Of a stretch of DNA of 35,875 nucleotides, positions 20,655-32,859 are shown piece by piece. Position numbers and translations under genes: made by a program. The stretch is from contig SZWC01000036.1 of the NCBI GenBank assembly GCA_023375785.1, positions 2,040 through 37,914 on the forward strand. The letters are read 5' to 3'. Numbering within the stretch: the stretch's first letter is position 1; each line of letters opens with the position of its first letter. The DNA comes from Penium margaritaceum. Lineage: Eukaryota > Streptophyta > Zygnematophyceae > Desmidiales > Peniaceae. Under the pieces are notes generated by a model, which saw only the letters and a list, made by a program, of their open reading frames with translations, was not told the DNA's origin and did not search any database.

Positions 20655-21330
20655 TCTGACCAGTGTATTTCTGACCACTGTGTTTCTGACCACTGTCTTT
20701 CTGACCAGTGTGTTTCTGACCACTGTGTTTCTGACCACTGTGCCTACGACCAGTTTGTTTCTGACCACTGTGTTTCAGACCACTCTGTTTCTGACCACTT
20801 TTTTTCTGACCAGTGTGTTTCTAACCACTGTGTTTCTGACCACTGTGTTTCTGACGAGTGTGTTTCTGACCACTGGGTTTCTGACCATTGTGTTTCTGAC
20901 CAGTGTGTTTCTGACCACTGTGTTTCTGACTACTGTGTTTCTGACCTGTGTGTTTCTGAACGCTGTGTTTCTGACCACTGTGTTTATGACCATTGTGCTT
21001 CTGACCAGTGTGTTTCTGACCAGTGTGTTTCTGACCACTGTGTTTCTGACCACTGTCTTTCTGACCAGTGTGTTTCTGACCACTGTGTTTCTCACCACTG
21101 TGCCTACGACCAGTTTGTTTCTGACCAATGTGTTTCAGACCACTCTGTTTCTGACCACTTTTTTTCTGACCAGTGTGTTTCTAACCACAGTGTTTCTGAC
21201 CACTGTGTTTCTGACGAGTGTGTTTCTGACCACTGGGTTTCTGACCATTGTGTTTCTGACCATTGTGTTTCTGACCACTGTGTTTCTGACCACTGTTTTT
21301 CTGACATGTGTTTTCTGAACGCTGTGTTTC
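20655..21330. repeat. 360-bp tandem duplication (24 units)
   Basis: Sequence around TGCCTACGACCAG at 20741 is repeated at 21101. About 320 bp on either side match with only a handful of differences, including the shared odd unit CCACTTTTTTTCTGACC and the CTGAACGCTG variant. The second copy ends in a unit that has lost one base near 21310. Confidence 0.9.
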
Positions 21331-24300
21331 TGACCAGGTTGTTTCTGACCAGTGTGTTTATGACCCCGGTGTTTCTGACCACTGTGATCTGACCACTGTG
21401 TTTCTGACCAGTGTGTTTCTGTCCAGTGGGTTTCTGACCAGAGTGTTGCTGACAAATGTGTTTCTGACCATTGTGCTTCTGACCAGTGTGTTTATGACCA
21501 GTGTGTTTCTGACCCTGGTGTTTCTGACCACTGTGTTTCTGACCAATGTGTTTGTGACCATCGTGTTTCTGACCACTGTTTTTCTGACCACTATTTTTCT
21601 GACCACTGTGTTTCTGACCACTGTGTTTCTTTCCATTGTGTTTCTGACCAGTGTGCTTCTGACCAGTGTGTTTCTGGCCACATTGTTTCTGACCATTGTG
21701 CTTCTGACCAGTGTGTTTCTGACCTGTGTGTTTGTGACCCCGGTGTTTCTGACCACTGTGTTTCTAACCACTTTGTTTCTGAACAGTATGTTTCTGTCCA
21801 GTGGGTTTCTGACCAGTGTGTTTCTGACAACTGTGTGTCTGACCAGTGTGTTTCTGACCACTGTGTTTCTGACCACCGTGTTTCTGACCACTGTGTTTCT
21901 GACCAGTGTGCCTCTAACCAGTGTGTTTATGACAACTGTGTTTCTGACCACTGTGTTTCTGACCACTGCGTTTCTGACCCCAGTGTTTCAGACCAGTGTC
22001 TATATGACCACTGTGTTTCTGACCAGTGTGTTTCTGACCACAGAGTTTCTGACTTGTGTGTTTATGCCCACTGTGTTTCTGACCACTTTGTTTCTGACCA
22101 CTGTGTTTCTGACCATTGGGTTTCTGACCAGTGTGTTTCTGACCACTATGTTTCTGACCAGTGTGTTTCTCACAAGTGTCTTTCTGACCATTGTGTTTCC
22201 GACCACTGTGTTTCAAACCACTGTGTTTCTTACCGATGTGTTTCTGACCAGTGTGTTTCTGGCCAGCGTGTTTCTGACCACTGTGTTTCTGACCACTGTG
22301 TTTCTGACCATTGTGTTTCTGACCAGTGTGTTTCTGGCCAGTGTGTTTTTGACCAATGTGTTTCTGACCACTGTGTTTCTGTCCAGTGTGTTTCTCACCA
22401 CTATGATTCTGCCCACTGTGTTTCTGACCAGTGTGTTTCTGACCACTGTGTTTCTGACCAGTGTGTTCCTGACCAGTGTGTTTCTGACCTCTGTGTTTCT
22501 GACCACTGTGATTCTAACCACTGTGTTTCTGACCACTGTGTTTCTGACCAGTGTGTTTCTGACAATTGTGTTTCTGACCACTGTGTTTCAGACCAGTGTG
22601 TTTCTGACCAATGTATTCCTGTCGAGTGTGGTTCTGACCAGTGTGTTTCTGACCACTGTGTTTATGACCACTGCGCCTTTGACAATTTTGTTTCTGACCA
22701 CTGTGTTTCTGACCACTCTACTTCTGACCACTGTGCTTTTGACCGGTGTGTTTCTGACCAATGTGTTTCTGACCAATGTGTTTCTGACCACTTTGTTTCT
22801 GACCAGTGTGTTTCTGACCACTGGGTTTCTGACCATTGTGTTTCTAACCAATGTGTTTCTGACCGCTGTGTTTCTGACTAGTGTGTTTCTGACCACTGTG
22901 TTTCTGACCTGTGTGTTTCTGACCACTGTATTTATGACCACTGTGTGCCTGACCAGTGTGTTTCTGACCAGTGTTTTTGACCACTGTGTTTGTGACCACT
23001 GTGTTTCTGAGCACTGTGTATATGACTACCGTATTTCTGACCACTGTGTTTCTGACCACTGTGTTTCTGACCACTATGTTTCTGACCACTGTGTTTCTTA
23101 CTAGTGTGTTTCTGACCACTGTGTTTCTGACCACTGTGTTTCTGAACATTGTGCTTCTGACCAGTGTGTTTGTGACCAGTGTATTTCAGACCCATGTGTT
23201 TCTGACCAGTGTGTTTCTGACCACTGTGTTTCTGAACAGTGTGTTTCTGTCCACTGGGTTTCTGACCAGTGTGTTTTTGACCACTGTGTTTCTGACCACT
23301 GTGTTTCTGACCACCGTGTTTCTGATCAGTGTGCCTGTGACCAGTATGTTTATAACCAGTGTGTTTCTGGCCACTGTGTTTCTGATCAGTTTCTTTCTGA
23401 CCCCTGGATTACTGACCACTTTGTTTATGACGACTGTGTTTCTGACCACGGTGTTTTTGACCATTGTGTTTCTGACCCCAGTGTTTCTGACCAGTGTGTT
23501 TCTGGCCACTGTGTTGCAGGCCAGTGTGTTTCTGACCAGAGGATTTCTGACCAGTGTGTTTCTGACCACTGTGTTTCCGACCAGTGTGTTTCTGACCAGT
23601 ATGTTTCTGACCAACGTGTTTCTGACCACTGTGTTTCTCACCAGTTTGTTTCTGACCACTGTGTTTCTAACCAGTGTGTTTCTGACTAGTGTGTTTATGA
23701 ACACTGTGTTTCTGACCATTGTGATTCTGACCATTGTGTTTTTGACAAGTGTGCCTCTGACCAGTTTGTTTCTGACCACCTTGTTTCTGACCAGTGTATT
23801 CCTGACCACTGTGTTTCTCACTAGTGTGTTCTTGACCAGGGTGTTTCTGACCTCCGTCTTTCTGACCAATGTGTTTATGACCACTGTGTTTCTGCCCACA
23901 ATGTTATTGACCACTGTGTTTCTGACCACTGTGTTTCAGACCACTGTGTTTCTAACTATCTTGTTTCTGACCATTGTGCTTCTGACCAATGTGTTTCTGA
24001 CCAGTGTGTTTATGACCACTGTGTTTCTGACCACTCTACTTCTGACCACTGTGCTTTTGACCGGTGTGTTTCTGACCAATATGTTTCTGACCACTTTGTT
24101 TCTGACCAGTGTGTTTCTGACCCCTGGATTTCTGACCATTGTGTTTCTAACCACTGTGTTTCTGACCACTGTGTTTCTGAATGGTGTGTTTCTGACCACT
24201 GTGTTTCTGACCTGTGTGTTTTTGACCACTGTATTTCTGACCACTGTGTGCCTGACCAGCGTGTTTCTGACCACAGTGTTTCTGACCACTGTGTTTGTGA

Positions 24301-25129
24301 CCAATGTCTTTCTGAGCACTGTGTTTCTAACTACCGTGCTTCTGACCACTGTGTTTCTGACCACTGTGTTTCTGACCACTGTGTTTCTGACCACTGTGTT
24401 TCTTACTAGTGTGTTTCTTACCAGTGTGTCTCGGACCACTGTGTTTCTGACCATTGTGCTTCTGACCAGTGTGTTTCTGACCAGTGTGTTTCAGACCCAT
24501 GTGTTTCTGACCAGTGTGTTTCTGACCACTGTGTTTCTGACCGGTGTGTTTCTGTCCACTCGGTTTCTGACCAGTGTGCTTTTGAGCACTGTGTTTCTGA
24601 CCAGTGTGTTTCTGATCACTCTGTTTCTGACCACTGTGTTTCTGACCACTGTGTTTCTGACCAGTGTGCCTCTGACCAGTGTGTTTAAAGCCACTGTGTT
24701 TCTGGCCACTGTGTTTCTGATCAGTTTCTTTCTGACCGCTGGATTACTGACCACTGTGTTTTTCACAACTGTGTTTCTGACCACGGTGTTTCTGACCATT
24801 GTGATTCTGACCCCAGTGTTTCTAACCTGTGTGTTTCTGGCCAATGTGTTTCAGGCCAGTGTGTTTCTGACCACAGGGTTTCTGACCAGTGTGTTTCTGA
24901 CCACTGTGTTTCTGACCCGTGTGTTTCTGACCAGTGTGTTTCTGACCACCGTGTTTCTGACCACTATGTTTATGACCACTGTGTTTCTGACCACTGTGTT
25001 TCTGACCAGTGTGTTTCTGACCAGTGTGTTTATGACCACTGTGTTTCTGACCATTGTGTTTCTGACCATTGTGTTTTTGACAAGTGTGCCTCTGACCAGT
25101 TTGTTTCTGACCACTTTGTTTCTGACCAG

Positions 25130-25285
25130 TGTGTTTCTGACCACTGGGTTTCTGACCACTGTGTTTCTGACCCCTGTGTTTCTGACCAGTGTGTTTCTGA
25201 CCACTGGGTTTCTGACCACTGTGTTTCTGACCCCTGTGTTTCTGACCAGTGTGTTTCTGACCACTGGGTTTCTGACCACTGTGTT
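25130..25285. repeat. 60-bp local repeat
   Basis: Four-unit blocks with CCACTGGGTTTCTG and CCCCTGTGTTTCTG are identical at 25141-25200 and 25201-25260. A partial third copy starts at 25261. This is a recent small expansion. Confidence 0.9.
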
Positions 25286-25689
25286 TCTGACCGGTGTGTT
25301 TCTCACCACTGTGTTTCTGACCACTGTGTATCTGACCACTGTGTTTCTGACCAGTGTGTTTCTGACCAGTGTGTTTATGACCACTGTGTTTCTGACCATT
25401 GTGTTTCTGACCATTGTGTTTTTGACAAGTGTGCCTCTGACCAGTTTGTTTCTGACCACTTTGTTTATGACCAGTGGACTCCTGACCACTGTGTTTCTGA
25501 CTTGTGTGTTTCTGACCACGGTGTTTCTGACCTCTGTGTTTTTGACCAATGTGTTTTTGACCACTGTGTTCCTGCCCACTATGTTTCCGACCACTGTGTT
25601 TCTGACCACTGTGTTTCTGACCACTGTGTTTCTGACTATCGTGTTTCTGACCAATGTGTTTCTGACCAGTGTGTTTCTGACCACTGTGT

Positions 25690-25805
25690 TTCTGACCACT
25701 CTACTTCTGACCATTGTGCTGTTGACCACTGTGTTTCTGACCAGTGTGTTTCTGACCACTGTGTTTCTGACCACTCTACTTCTGACCATTGTGCTGTTGA
25801 CCAAT
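25690..25805. repeat. 75-bp local repeat
   Basis: A five-unit block containing CTCTACTTCTGACCATTG and TGCTGTTGACCA occurs twice, with anchors at 25701 and 25776. Confidence 0.85.
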
Positions 25806-28800
25806 GTGTTTCTGACCAATGTGTTTCTGACCACTGTGTTTCTGACCACTTTGTTTCTGACCAGTGTGTTTCTGACCACTGGGTTTCTGACCACTGTGTT
25901 TCTAACCACTGTGTTTCTGACCACTGTGTTTCTGACTAGTGTGTTTCTAACCACTGTGTTTCTGACCTGTGTGTTTCTGACCACTGTATTTCTGACCACT
26001 GAGTGCCTGACCAGTGTGTTTCTGACCACAGTGTTTCTGACCACTGTGTTTGTGACCACTGTGTTTCTGAGCACTGTGTTTCTGACTACCGTGTTCCTGA
26101 CCACCGTGTTTCTGACCACTGTGTTTCTGACCACTGTGTTTGTGACCACTGTGTTTCTTACTTGTGTGTTTCTAACCAGTGTGTTTCTGACCACTGTGTT
26201 TCTGACTATTGTGCCTCTGACCAGTGTGTTTCTGACCAGTGTGTTTGAGACCCATGTGTTTCTGACCAGTGTGTTTCTGACCATTGTGTTTCTGACCAGT
26301 GTGCTTCTGTCCACTGGCTTTCTGACCAGTGAGTTTTTGACCACTGTGTTTCTGACCTGTGTGTTTCTGATTACTGTGTTTCAAACCACTGTGTGTCTGA
26401 CCACTGTGTTTCTGACCAGTGACCCCTGACCAGTGTGTTTCAAACCAGTGTGTTTCTGGCCACTGTGTTTCTGATCAGTTTCTTTTTAACAGCTTGATTA
26501 CTGACCACTGTGTTTCTGCCGACTGTGTTCCTGACCACGATGTTTCTGACCATTGTGTTTCTGACCCCAGTGTTCCTGACCAGTGTGTTTCTGGCCACTG
26601 TGTTTCAGGCCAGTGTGTTTCTGACCACAGGGTTTCTGACCAGTGTGACCCTGACCACTGTGTTTGTGACCAGTGTGTTTCTGACCATTGTGTTTCTGAC
26701 CACCGTGTTTCTGACCACTGTGTTTCTGACCACTGTGTTTCTGACCAGTGTGTCTCTGACCAGTGTGTTTCTGACCAGTGTGTTTATGACCAATGTTTTT
26801 CTGACCATTGTGTTTCTGACCATTGTGTTTTTAACAAGAATGCCTCTGACCAGTTTGTTTCTGACCACTTTGTTTATGACCAGTGTGTTTCTGACCACTG
26901 TGTTTCTGACCAGGGTGTTTCTGACCTCTGTGTCTCTGACCAATGTGTTTCTGACCACTGTGTTTCTGACCAATGTGTTTCTGACCTGTGTGTTACTGAC
27001 CACTGTGTTTCTGATCACTGTGTTTCTGACCACTGCTTTTCTGACCAGTGTGTTTCTGACCACTGTGTTTCTGACCAGTGTATGTCTGACCAGTGTGTTT
27101 CTGACCACCGTGTTTCTGACCAGTGTGTTTTTGACCACTGTGTTTCTGACCACTGTTTTTATGACCAATGTGTTTCTGACCACTGTATATCTGACCACTG
27201 GGTTTCTGACCAGTGTGTTTCTGACCACTGTGTTTCTGAGCACTGTGTATCTGACCAATGTGTTTCTGACAAGTGTGTTTCTGACCACTGTTTTCCTGAC
27301 CGCTGTGTTTCTGACCACTGTGTTTCTGACCCCAGTGTTTTTGACCAGTGTGTTTTTAAAAACTTTGTTCCTGACCACTGTGTTTCTGACCAGTGTGTTT
27401 CTGACCACTGTGTTTGTGACCACTGTGTTTCTGACCACAGAGTTTCTGACCAGTGTCTTTCTGACCACTGCGTTTCTGACCGGTGTGTTTCTCACCACTG
27501 TGTTTCTGACCACTGTGTTTCTGACCACTGTGTTTCTGACCACCGTGTTTCTGACCATTGTGTTTCCAGCCACTGTGTTTCTGACCACTGTGTTTCTGAC
27601 CACTCTGTTTCTGACAATTGTGTTTCTGACCACTGTGTTTCTGGCCACTGTGTTTCTTACCAGTGTGTTTCTGACCACTGTGTTTCTGACCAGTGTGTTT
27701 CTGACCAGTGTCTTTCTCACCAATCTGTTACCACTGTGTTTCTGACCACTATGTTTATTACCACTGTGTTTCTGACCACTGTGTTTGTGATCACTGTGTT
27801 TCTGACCACTGTGTATCAGACCACTGTGTTTCTGATCAGTGTGTCTCTTACCAATGTGTTTCTTACCACTATGTTTCTGACCACTGTGTTTCAGACCACT
27901 GTGTTTCTGACCAGAGTGTTTCTGACCAGTGTTTTTCTGACCACTGTGTTTGTGACCAGTGTGTTTCTGACCACTGTGTTTCAGACCAGCGTGTTTCTCA
28001 CTAGTGTCTTCATGACGACTGTGTGTCTGACCACTGCGTTTCTGACCATTGTGTTTCCGACCACTGTGTTTCTCACCACTGTGACCACTGTGTTTCTGAC
28101 CACTGTGTTTCTGACCACTGTGTTTCTGACCACAGTGTTTCAGACCACTATGTTTCTGACCAGTATGTTGCTGACCACTGTGTTTCTTACCACCGTGTTT
28201 CTGACCACTGTGTTTCCGAGCACTGTGTTTATGACCACCGTGTTTCTGACCAGTGTGTTTCTGACCAGTGTGTTTCTGACCATTGTGTTTCTGACCAGTG
28301 TGTTTGTGACAAGTGTGTTTCTGACCAGTGTGTTTCGGACCACAGAGTTTCTGACCACTGGGTTTCTGACCGGTGTGTTTCTGACCACTGTGTTTCTGAC
28401 CACTATGTTTCTGCCCAGTATGATTCTGACCACTGTGTTTCTGACTTGTGTGTTTCTGACCACTGTGTTTCTGACCAGTGTGTTTTTGACCACTGTGTTT
28501 CTGACTGCTATGTTTCTGACCATTGTGTTTTTTACCACTTTGTTTATGACCAGTGTGTTTCTGATTAGTGTGTTTCTAACCACTGTGTTTCTGACCTGTG
28601 TGTTTCTGACCACCGTGTGTCTGACCACTGTGTTTCTGACCATTGTGCTTCTGACCACTGTGTTTCTGACCACTGTGTTTCTGACCTCTGTGTTTCTGAC
28701 CAGTGTGTTTCTGACCACAGTGTTTATGACCACCGTGTTTCTGACCACGGTATTTGTGACCCCTGTGTTTCTGACCAGTATGTTTCTGACCACTGTGTTT

Positions 28801-29819
28801 CTGACCAGAGTGTTTCTGACCAGTGTGTTTTTGACCACTGTGTTTCTGACCACTGTGTTTCTGACCAGCGGGGTTCTAACCACTGGGTCTCTGACCACTG
28901 TGTTTGTGACCACTGTGTTTTTGACCACTGTGTTTCTGAGCAGTGTGTTTCTGTCCACTGTGTTTCTGAGCAGTGTGTTTCTGACCACTGTGGTTCTGAC
29001 CAGTGTTTTTCTGACCACTATGTTTCTCATCACTGTGTTTATGACCAGAGTGTTTCTGACCACTGTTTTTCAGACAACTGTGTTTCTGACCACTGTATTT
29101 CTGACCACAATGTTTCTGACCACTGTGTTTCTGACCACCGTGTTTCTGACCACTGTGTTTCTGACCACTGTGTTTCTGACCAGTGTGTTTCTGAGGAGTG
29201 TGTTTCTTACCACTGGGTCTCTGACCGCTGTGTTTGTGACCACTGTGTTTTTGACCACTGTGTTTCCAACCACGGTGTTCCTTACTACTGTGTTTCTGAC
29301 CACTGTGTTTCTGACCGCTGTATTTCTGACCACTGTGGTTCTGACCACTGTGTTTCTGACTAGTGTGTTTCTGACCAGTGTGTTTCTGACCAGTGTGTTT
29401 CTCACCATTGTCCTTCTGACCAGTGTGTTTCTGACCAGTGTGTTTTTGACCCCTGTGTTTCAGACCGGTGTGTTTCTGACCCATGTGTTTCTGTCCAGTG
29501 TGTTTCTGTCCAGTGGATATCTAACCAGTGTGTTTCTGACCACTATGTCTCTGACCATTGTGTTTCTGACCACTGTGTTTCTGACCACTGTGTTTCTGAC
29601 ACTTGTGTTTCTGAACCAGTGTGCCTCTGACCAGTGTGTTCATGACCAGTGTGTTTCTGACCACAGTGTTTCTGATTAGTGTGTTTCTGACCGCTGGGTT
29701 ACTGACCATTGTGTTTCTGACCACTGCGTTTCTGACCACCGTGTCTCTGACCGCTTTTTTTCTGACCTCAGTGTTTCTGACCAGTGTGTTTCTGGCCAGT
29801 GTGTTTCTGACCAGTGTGT

Positions 29820-30930
29820 TTCTGACAACTGTGTTTCTGAGCAGTGTGTTTCTGACCAGTGTGTGTCTGACCAGTGTGTTTCTGACCAGTGTGTTTCTGA
29901 ACAGTGTCTTTCTGACCACTGTGTTTCTGACCACCGTGTTTCTGACCAGTGTGTTCTGACCAGTGTGTTTCTGAACACTGTGTTTCTGACCACTGTGTTT
30001 CTGACCACTGTGTTTCTGACCAGTGTGTTTCTGACCAGTGTCTTTCTGACCACTGTGTTTCTGACCACTGTGTTTCTGACCAATGTGTTTCTGACCAGCG
30101 TGTTTCTGTCCACTGTGTTTCTGACCAGTGTGTTTCTGACCAGTGTCTTTCTGACCACTGTGTTTCTGACCACTGTGTTTCTGACCAATGTGTTTCTGAC
30201 CAGCGTGTTTCTGTCCACTGTGTTTCTGACCAGTGTGTTTCTGACCAGTGTCTTTCTGACCACTGTGTTTCTGACCACTGTGTTTCTGACCAATGTGTTT
30301 CTGACCAGCGTGTTTCTGTCCACTGTGTTTCTGACCAGTGTGTTTCTGACCAGTGTCTTTCTGACCACTGTGTTTCTGACCACTGTGTTTCTGACCAATG
30401 TGTTTCTGACCAGCGTGTTTCTGTCCACTGTGTTTCTGACCAGTGTGTTTCTGACCAGTGTCTTTCTGACCACTGTGTTTCTGACCACTGTGTTTCTGAC
30501 CAATGTGTTTCTGACCAGCGTGTTTCTGTCCACTGTGTTTCTGACCAGTGTGTTTCTGACCAGTGTCTTTCTGACCACTGTGTTTCTGACCACTGTGTTT
30601 CTGACCAATGTGTTTCTGACCAGCGTGTTTCTGTCCACTGTGTTTCTGACCAGTGTGTTTCTGACCAGTGTCTTTCTGACCACTGTGTTTCTGACCACTG
30701 TGTTTCTGACCAATGTGTTTCTGACCAGCGTGTTTCTGTCCACTGTGTTTCTGACCAGTGTGTTTCTGACCAGTGTCTTTCTGACCACTGTGTTTCTGAC
30801 CACTGTGTTTCTGACCAATGTGTTTCTGACCAGCGTGTTTCTGTCCACTGTGTTTCTGACCAGTGTGTTTCTGACCACTGTGTTTCTGAGCACTGTGTTT
30901 CCGACCATTGTGCTTCTGACCAGTGCGTTT
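29820..30930. repeat. Right-side higher-order block, first copy (carries 105-bp expansion)
   Basis: The order GACAACTGTGTTTCTGAGCAG (29824), a shortened 14-base unit TGTGTTCTGACCAG (29950), then CCATTGTGCTTCTGACCAG (30905) matches 35487, 35598 and 35668. The second copy lacks 885 bp that are present here, which is where the homogeneous 105-bp array lies. Confidence 0.82.
30005..30877. repeat. Homogeneous 105-bp subarray (7 units, about 8.3 copies)
   Basis: The marker TCTTTCTGAC occurs at 30041, 30146, 30251, 30356, 30461, 30566, 30671 and 30776, exactly 105 bp apart. The intervening sequence, including GCGTGTTTCTGTCCAC, is the same in every copy as far as I can read. The surrounding satellite is clearly diverged unit to unit, so this is a recent expansion or an actively homogenised patch. 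Confidence 0.97.
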
Positions 30931-31631
30931 CTGACCAGTGTGTTTCTGACCCATGTGCTTCTGACCAGTGTGTTTCTGACCACTGTATTTTGGACAAATG
31001 TGTTTCTGACCAGCGTGTTTCTGTCCACTGGGTTTCGGACCTGTGTGTTTCTGACCACAATGTTTCTGACGAGTGTGTTTCTGACCACCGTGTTTCTGAC
31101 CACTGTGTTTCTGACCACTGTGTTTCTTACATGTGTGCCCCTGACCAGTGTGTTTATGACCAGTGTGTTTCTGGCCAGTATGTTTCTGACAACTGTGTTT
31201 CTGACCACTGTATTTCTGACCAGTTTGTTTCTGACCACTGTGTTTCTGACTATTGTGTTTTTGACCCATGTGTTTCTGACCACTGTGTTTCTGACCGCTG
31301 TGTTTATGATCACTGTGTTTCTGACTACTGTGTTTCTGACCAGTGTGCTTCTGTCAAATGTGTTTCTGACCACTGCATTTCTGACCACTGGGTTTCTGAC
31401 CAGTGTTATTCTGAAAACATTGTTTTGGAGCACTGTGTTTCTCACCACTGTGTTTCTGACCGGTGTATTTCTGACAACTGTGTTTCTGACCGCTGTGTTT
31501 CTGACCACTGTTTACTTATGTGTTTTTGACCAGAGTGTTTTTGACCACTGTGTTCCTGATCAGTGTGTTTCTGACCAGTGTGTTTCTGACCACTATGTTT
31601 CTGACCTCTGTGTTTCTGACCACTGGGTTTC

Positions 31632-32060
31632 TTACTAGTGTGTTTCTGACCACTATGTTTGTGACCACTGTGTTTCTCACCAGTGTGTTTCTGACAACAG
31701 AGTTTATGACCAGTGTGTTTCTGACCACTGCGTTTCTGACCGGTGTGTTTCTGACCACTGTGCTTCTGACTACTGTGTTTCTGGCCACCGTGTTTCTGAC
31801 CATCGTGTTTCTGACCACTGTGTTTCCAACCAATGTGTTTCTGACCACTGTGTTTCTGAGCAGTGTGTTTCCGACCACTCTGTTTCCGACAACTGTGTTT
31901 CTAACCACTGTGTTTTTGAGCACTGTGTTTCTGACCAGTGTGTTTCTGACCACTGTGTTTTTGACCAGTGGGTTTCTAACCAGTGTGTTTCTCACCACTG
32001 TGTTTCTGACCACCGTGTTTCTGACGATCGTGTTTCTGACCACTGTGTTTCTGACCACTG
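31632..32060. repeat. Unexpanded counterpart of the 90-bp array locus
   Basis: Anchors TTACTAGTG (31632), CAGAGTTT (31698), CCGACCACTCTG (31871) and TTGACCAGTGGG (31961) recur in order at 32860, 32936, 33085 onward and 34180. This copy spans 329 bp from first to last anchor, against 1320 bp in the other. Confidence 0.85.
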
Positions 32061-32859
32061 TATTTCTGACCACTGTGTTTCTGACCAGTGTGTTTATGAC
32101 CACTGTGTTTTTTACCACTGTGTTTCTGACCAGTGTGTTTCTGACAACTGTGTTTCTGACCACTGTGTTTCTAACCACTGTGTTTCTGATCACTTTGTTT
32201 CTGACCAGTGTGTTTCTGACCAGGGTATTTCTGACCACTGTGTTTCTGACCAGTGTGTTTCTGACCACTGTGTTTTTTACCACTGTGTTTCTGACAACTG
32301 TGTTTCTGACCACTGTGTTTCTGACCAGTGTGTTTCTTACCACTGTGTTTCTGACCACTGTGTTTCTGACCAGTGTGTTTCTGACAACTGTGTTTCTGAC
32401 CACTGTGTTTCTAACCACTGTGTTTCTGACCACTGTGGTTCTGACCAGTGTGCTTCTGACCACTGTGTTTCTGACCAGTGTGCTTTTGACCACTGTGTTT
32501 CTGACCACTGTGTTTCTGACCACTGTGTTTATGATCACTGTGTTTCTGACCACTGTGTTTCTGACCAGTGTGCTTCTGTCCAATGTGTTTCTAACCATTG
32601 TATTTCTGACCACTGGGTTTCTGACCAGTGTGTTTCTGACCACTTTGCTTTGGAGCACTGTCTTTCTCACCACTGTGTTTCTGACCAGTGTATTTCTGAC
32701 CACTGTGTTTCTGACCGCTGTTTTTCTGTCCACTGTGATTCTGACCCCTGTGTTTTTGACCAGAGTGTTTTTTACCACTGTGTTCATGACCAGTGTGTTT
32801 CTGACCAGTATGTTTCTGACCTATGTTTCTGACCACTGTATTTCTGACCACTGGGTTTC

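Larger units (their letters stand above)
22660..26480. repeat. Central higher-order repeats, about 1.3 and 1.75 kb apart
   Basis: Rare-variant anchors recur in order. CTCTACTTCTGACC occurs at about 22718, 24036, 25701 and 25776; GACCCATGTG at about 23191, 24496 and 26251; GATCAGTTTCTTT at 23384, 24719 and 26473. Offsets are about 1305-1335 and 1665-1755 bp, nearly all whole multiples of 15. Three diverged copies of one larger block are therefore present. Confidence 0.85.
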
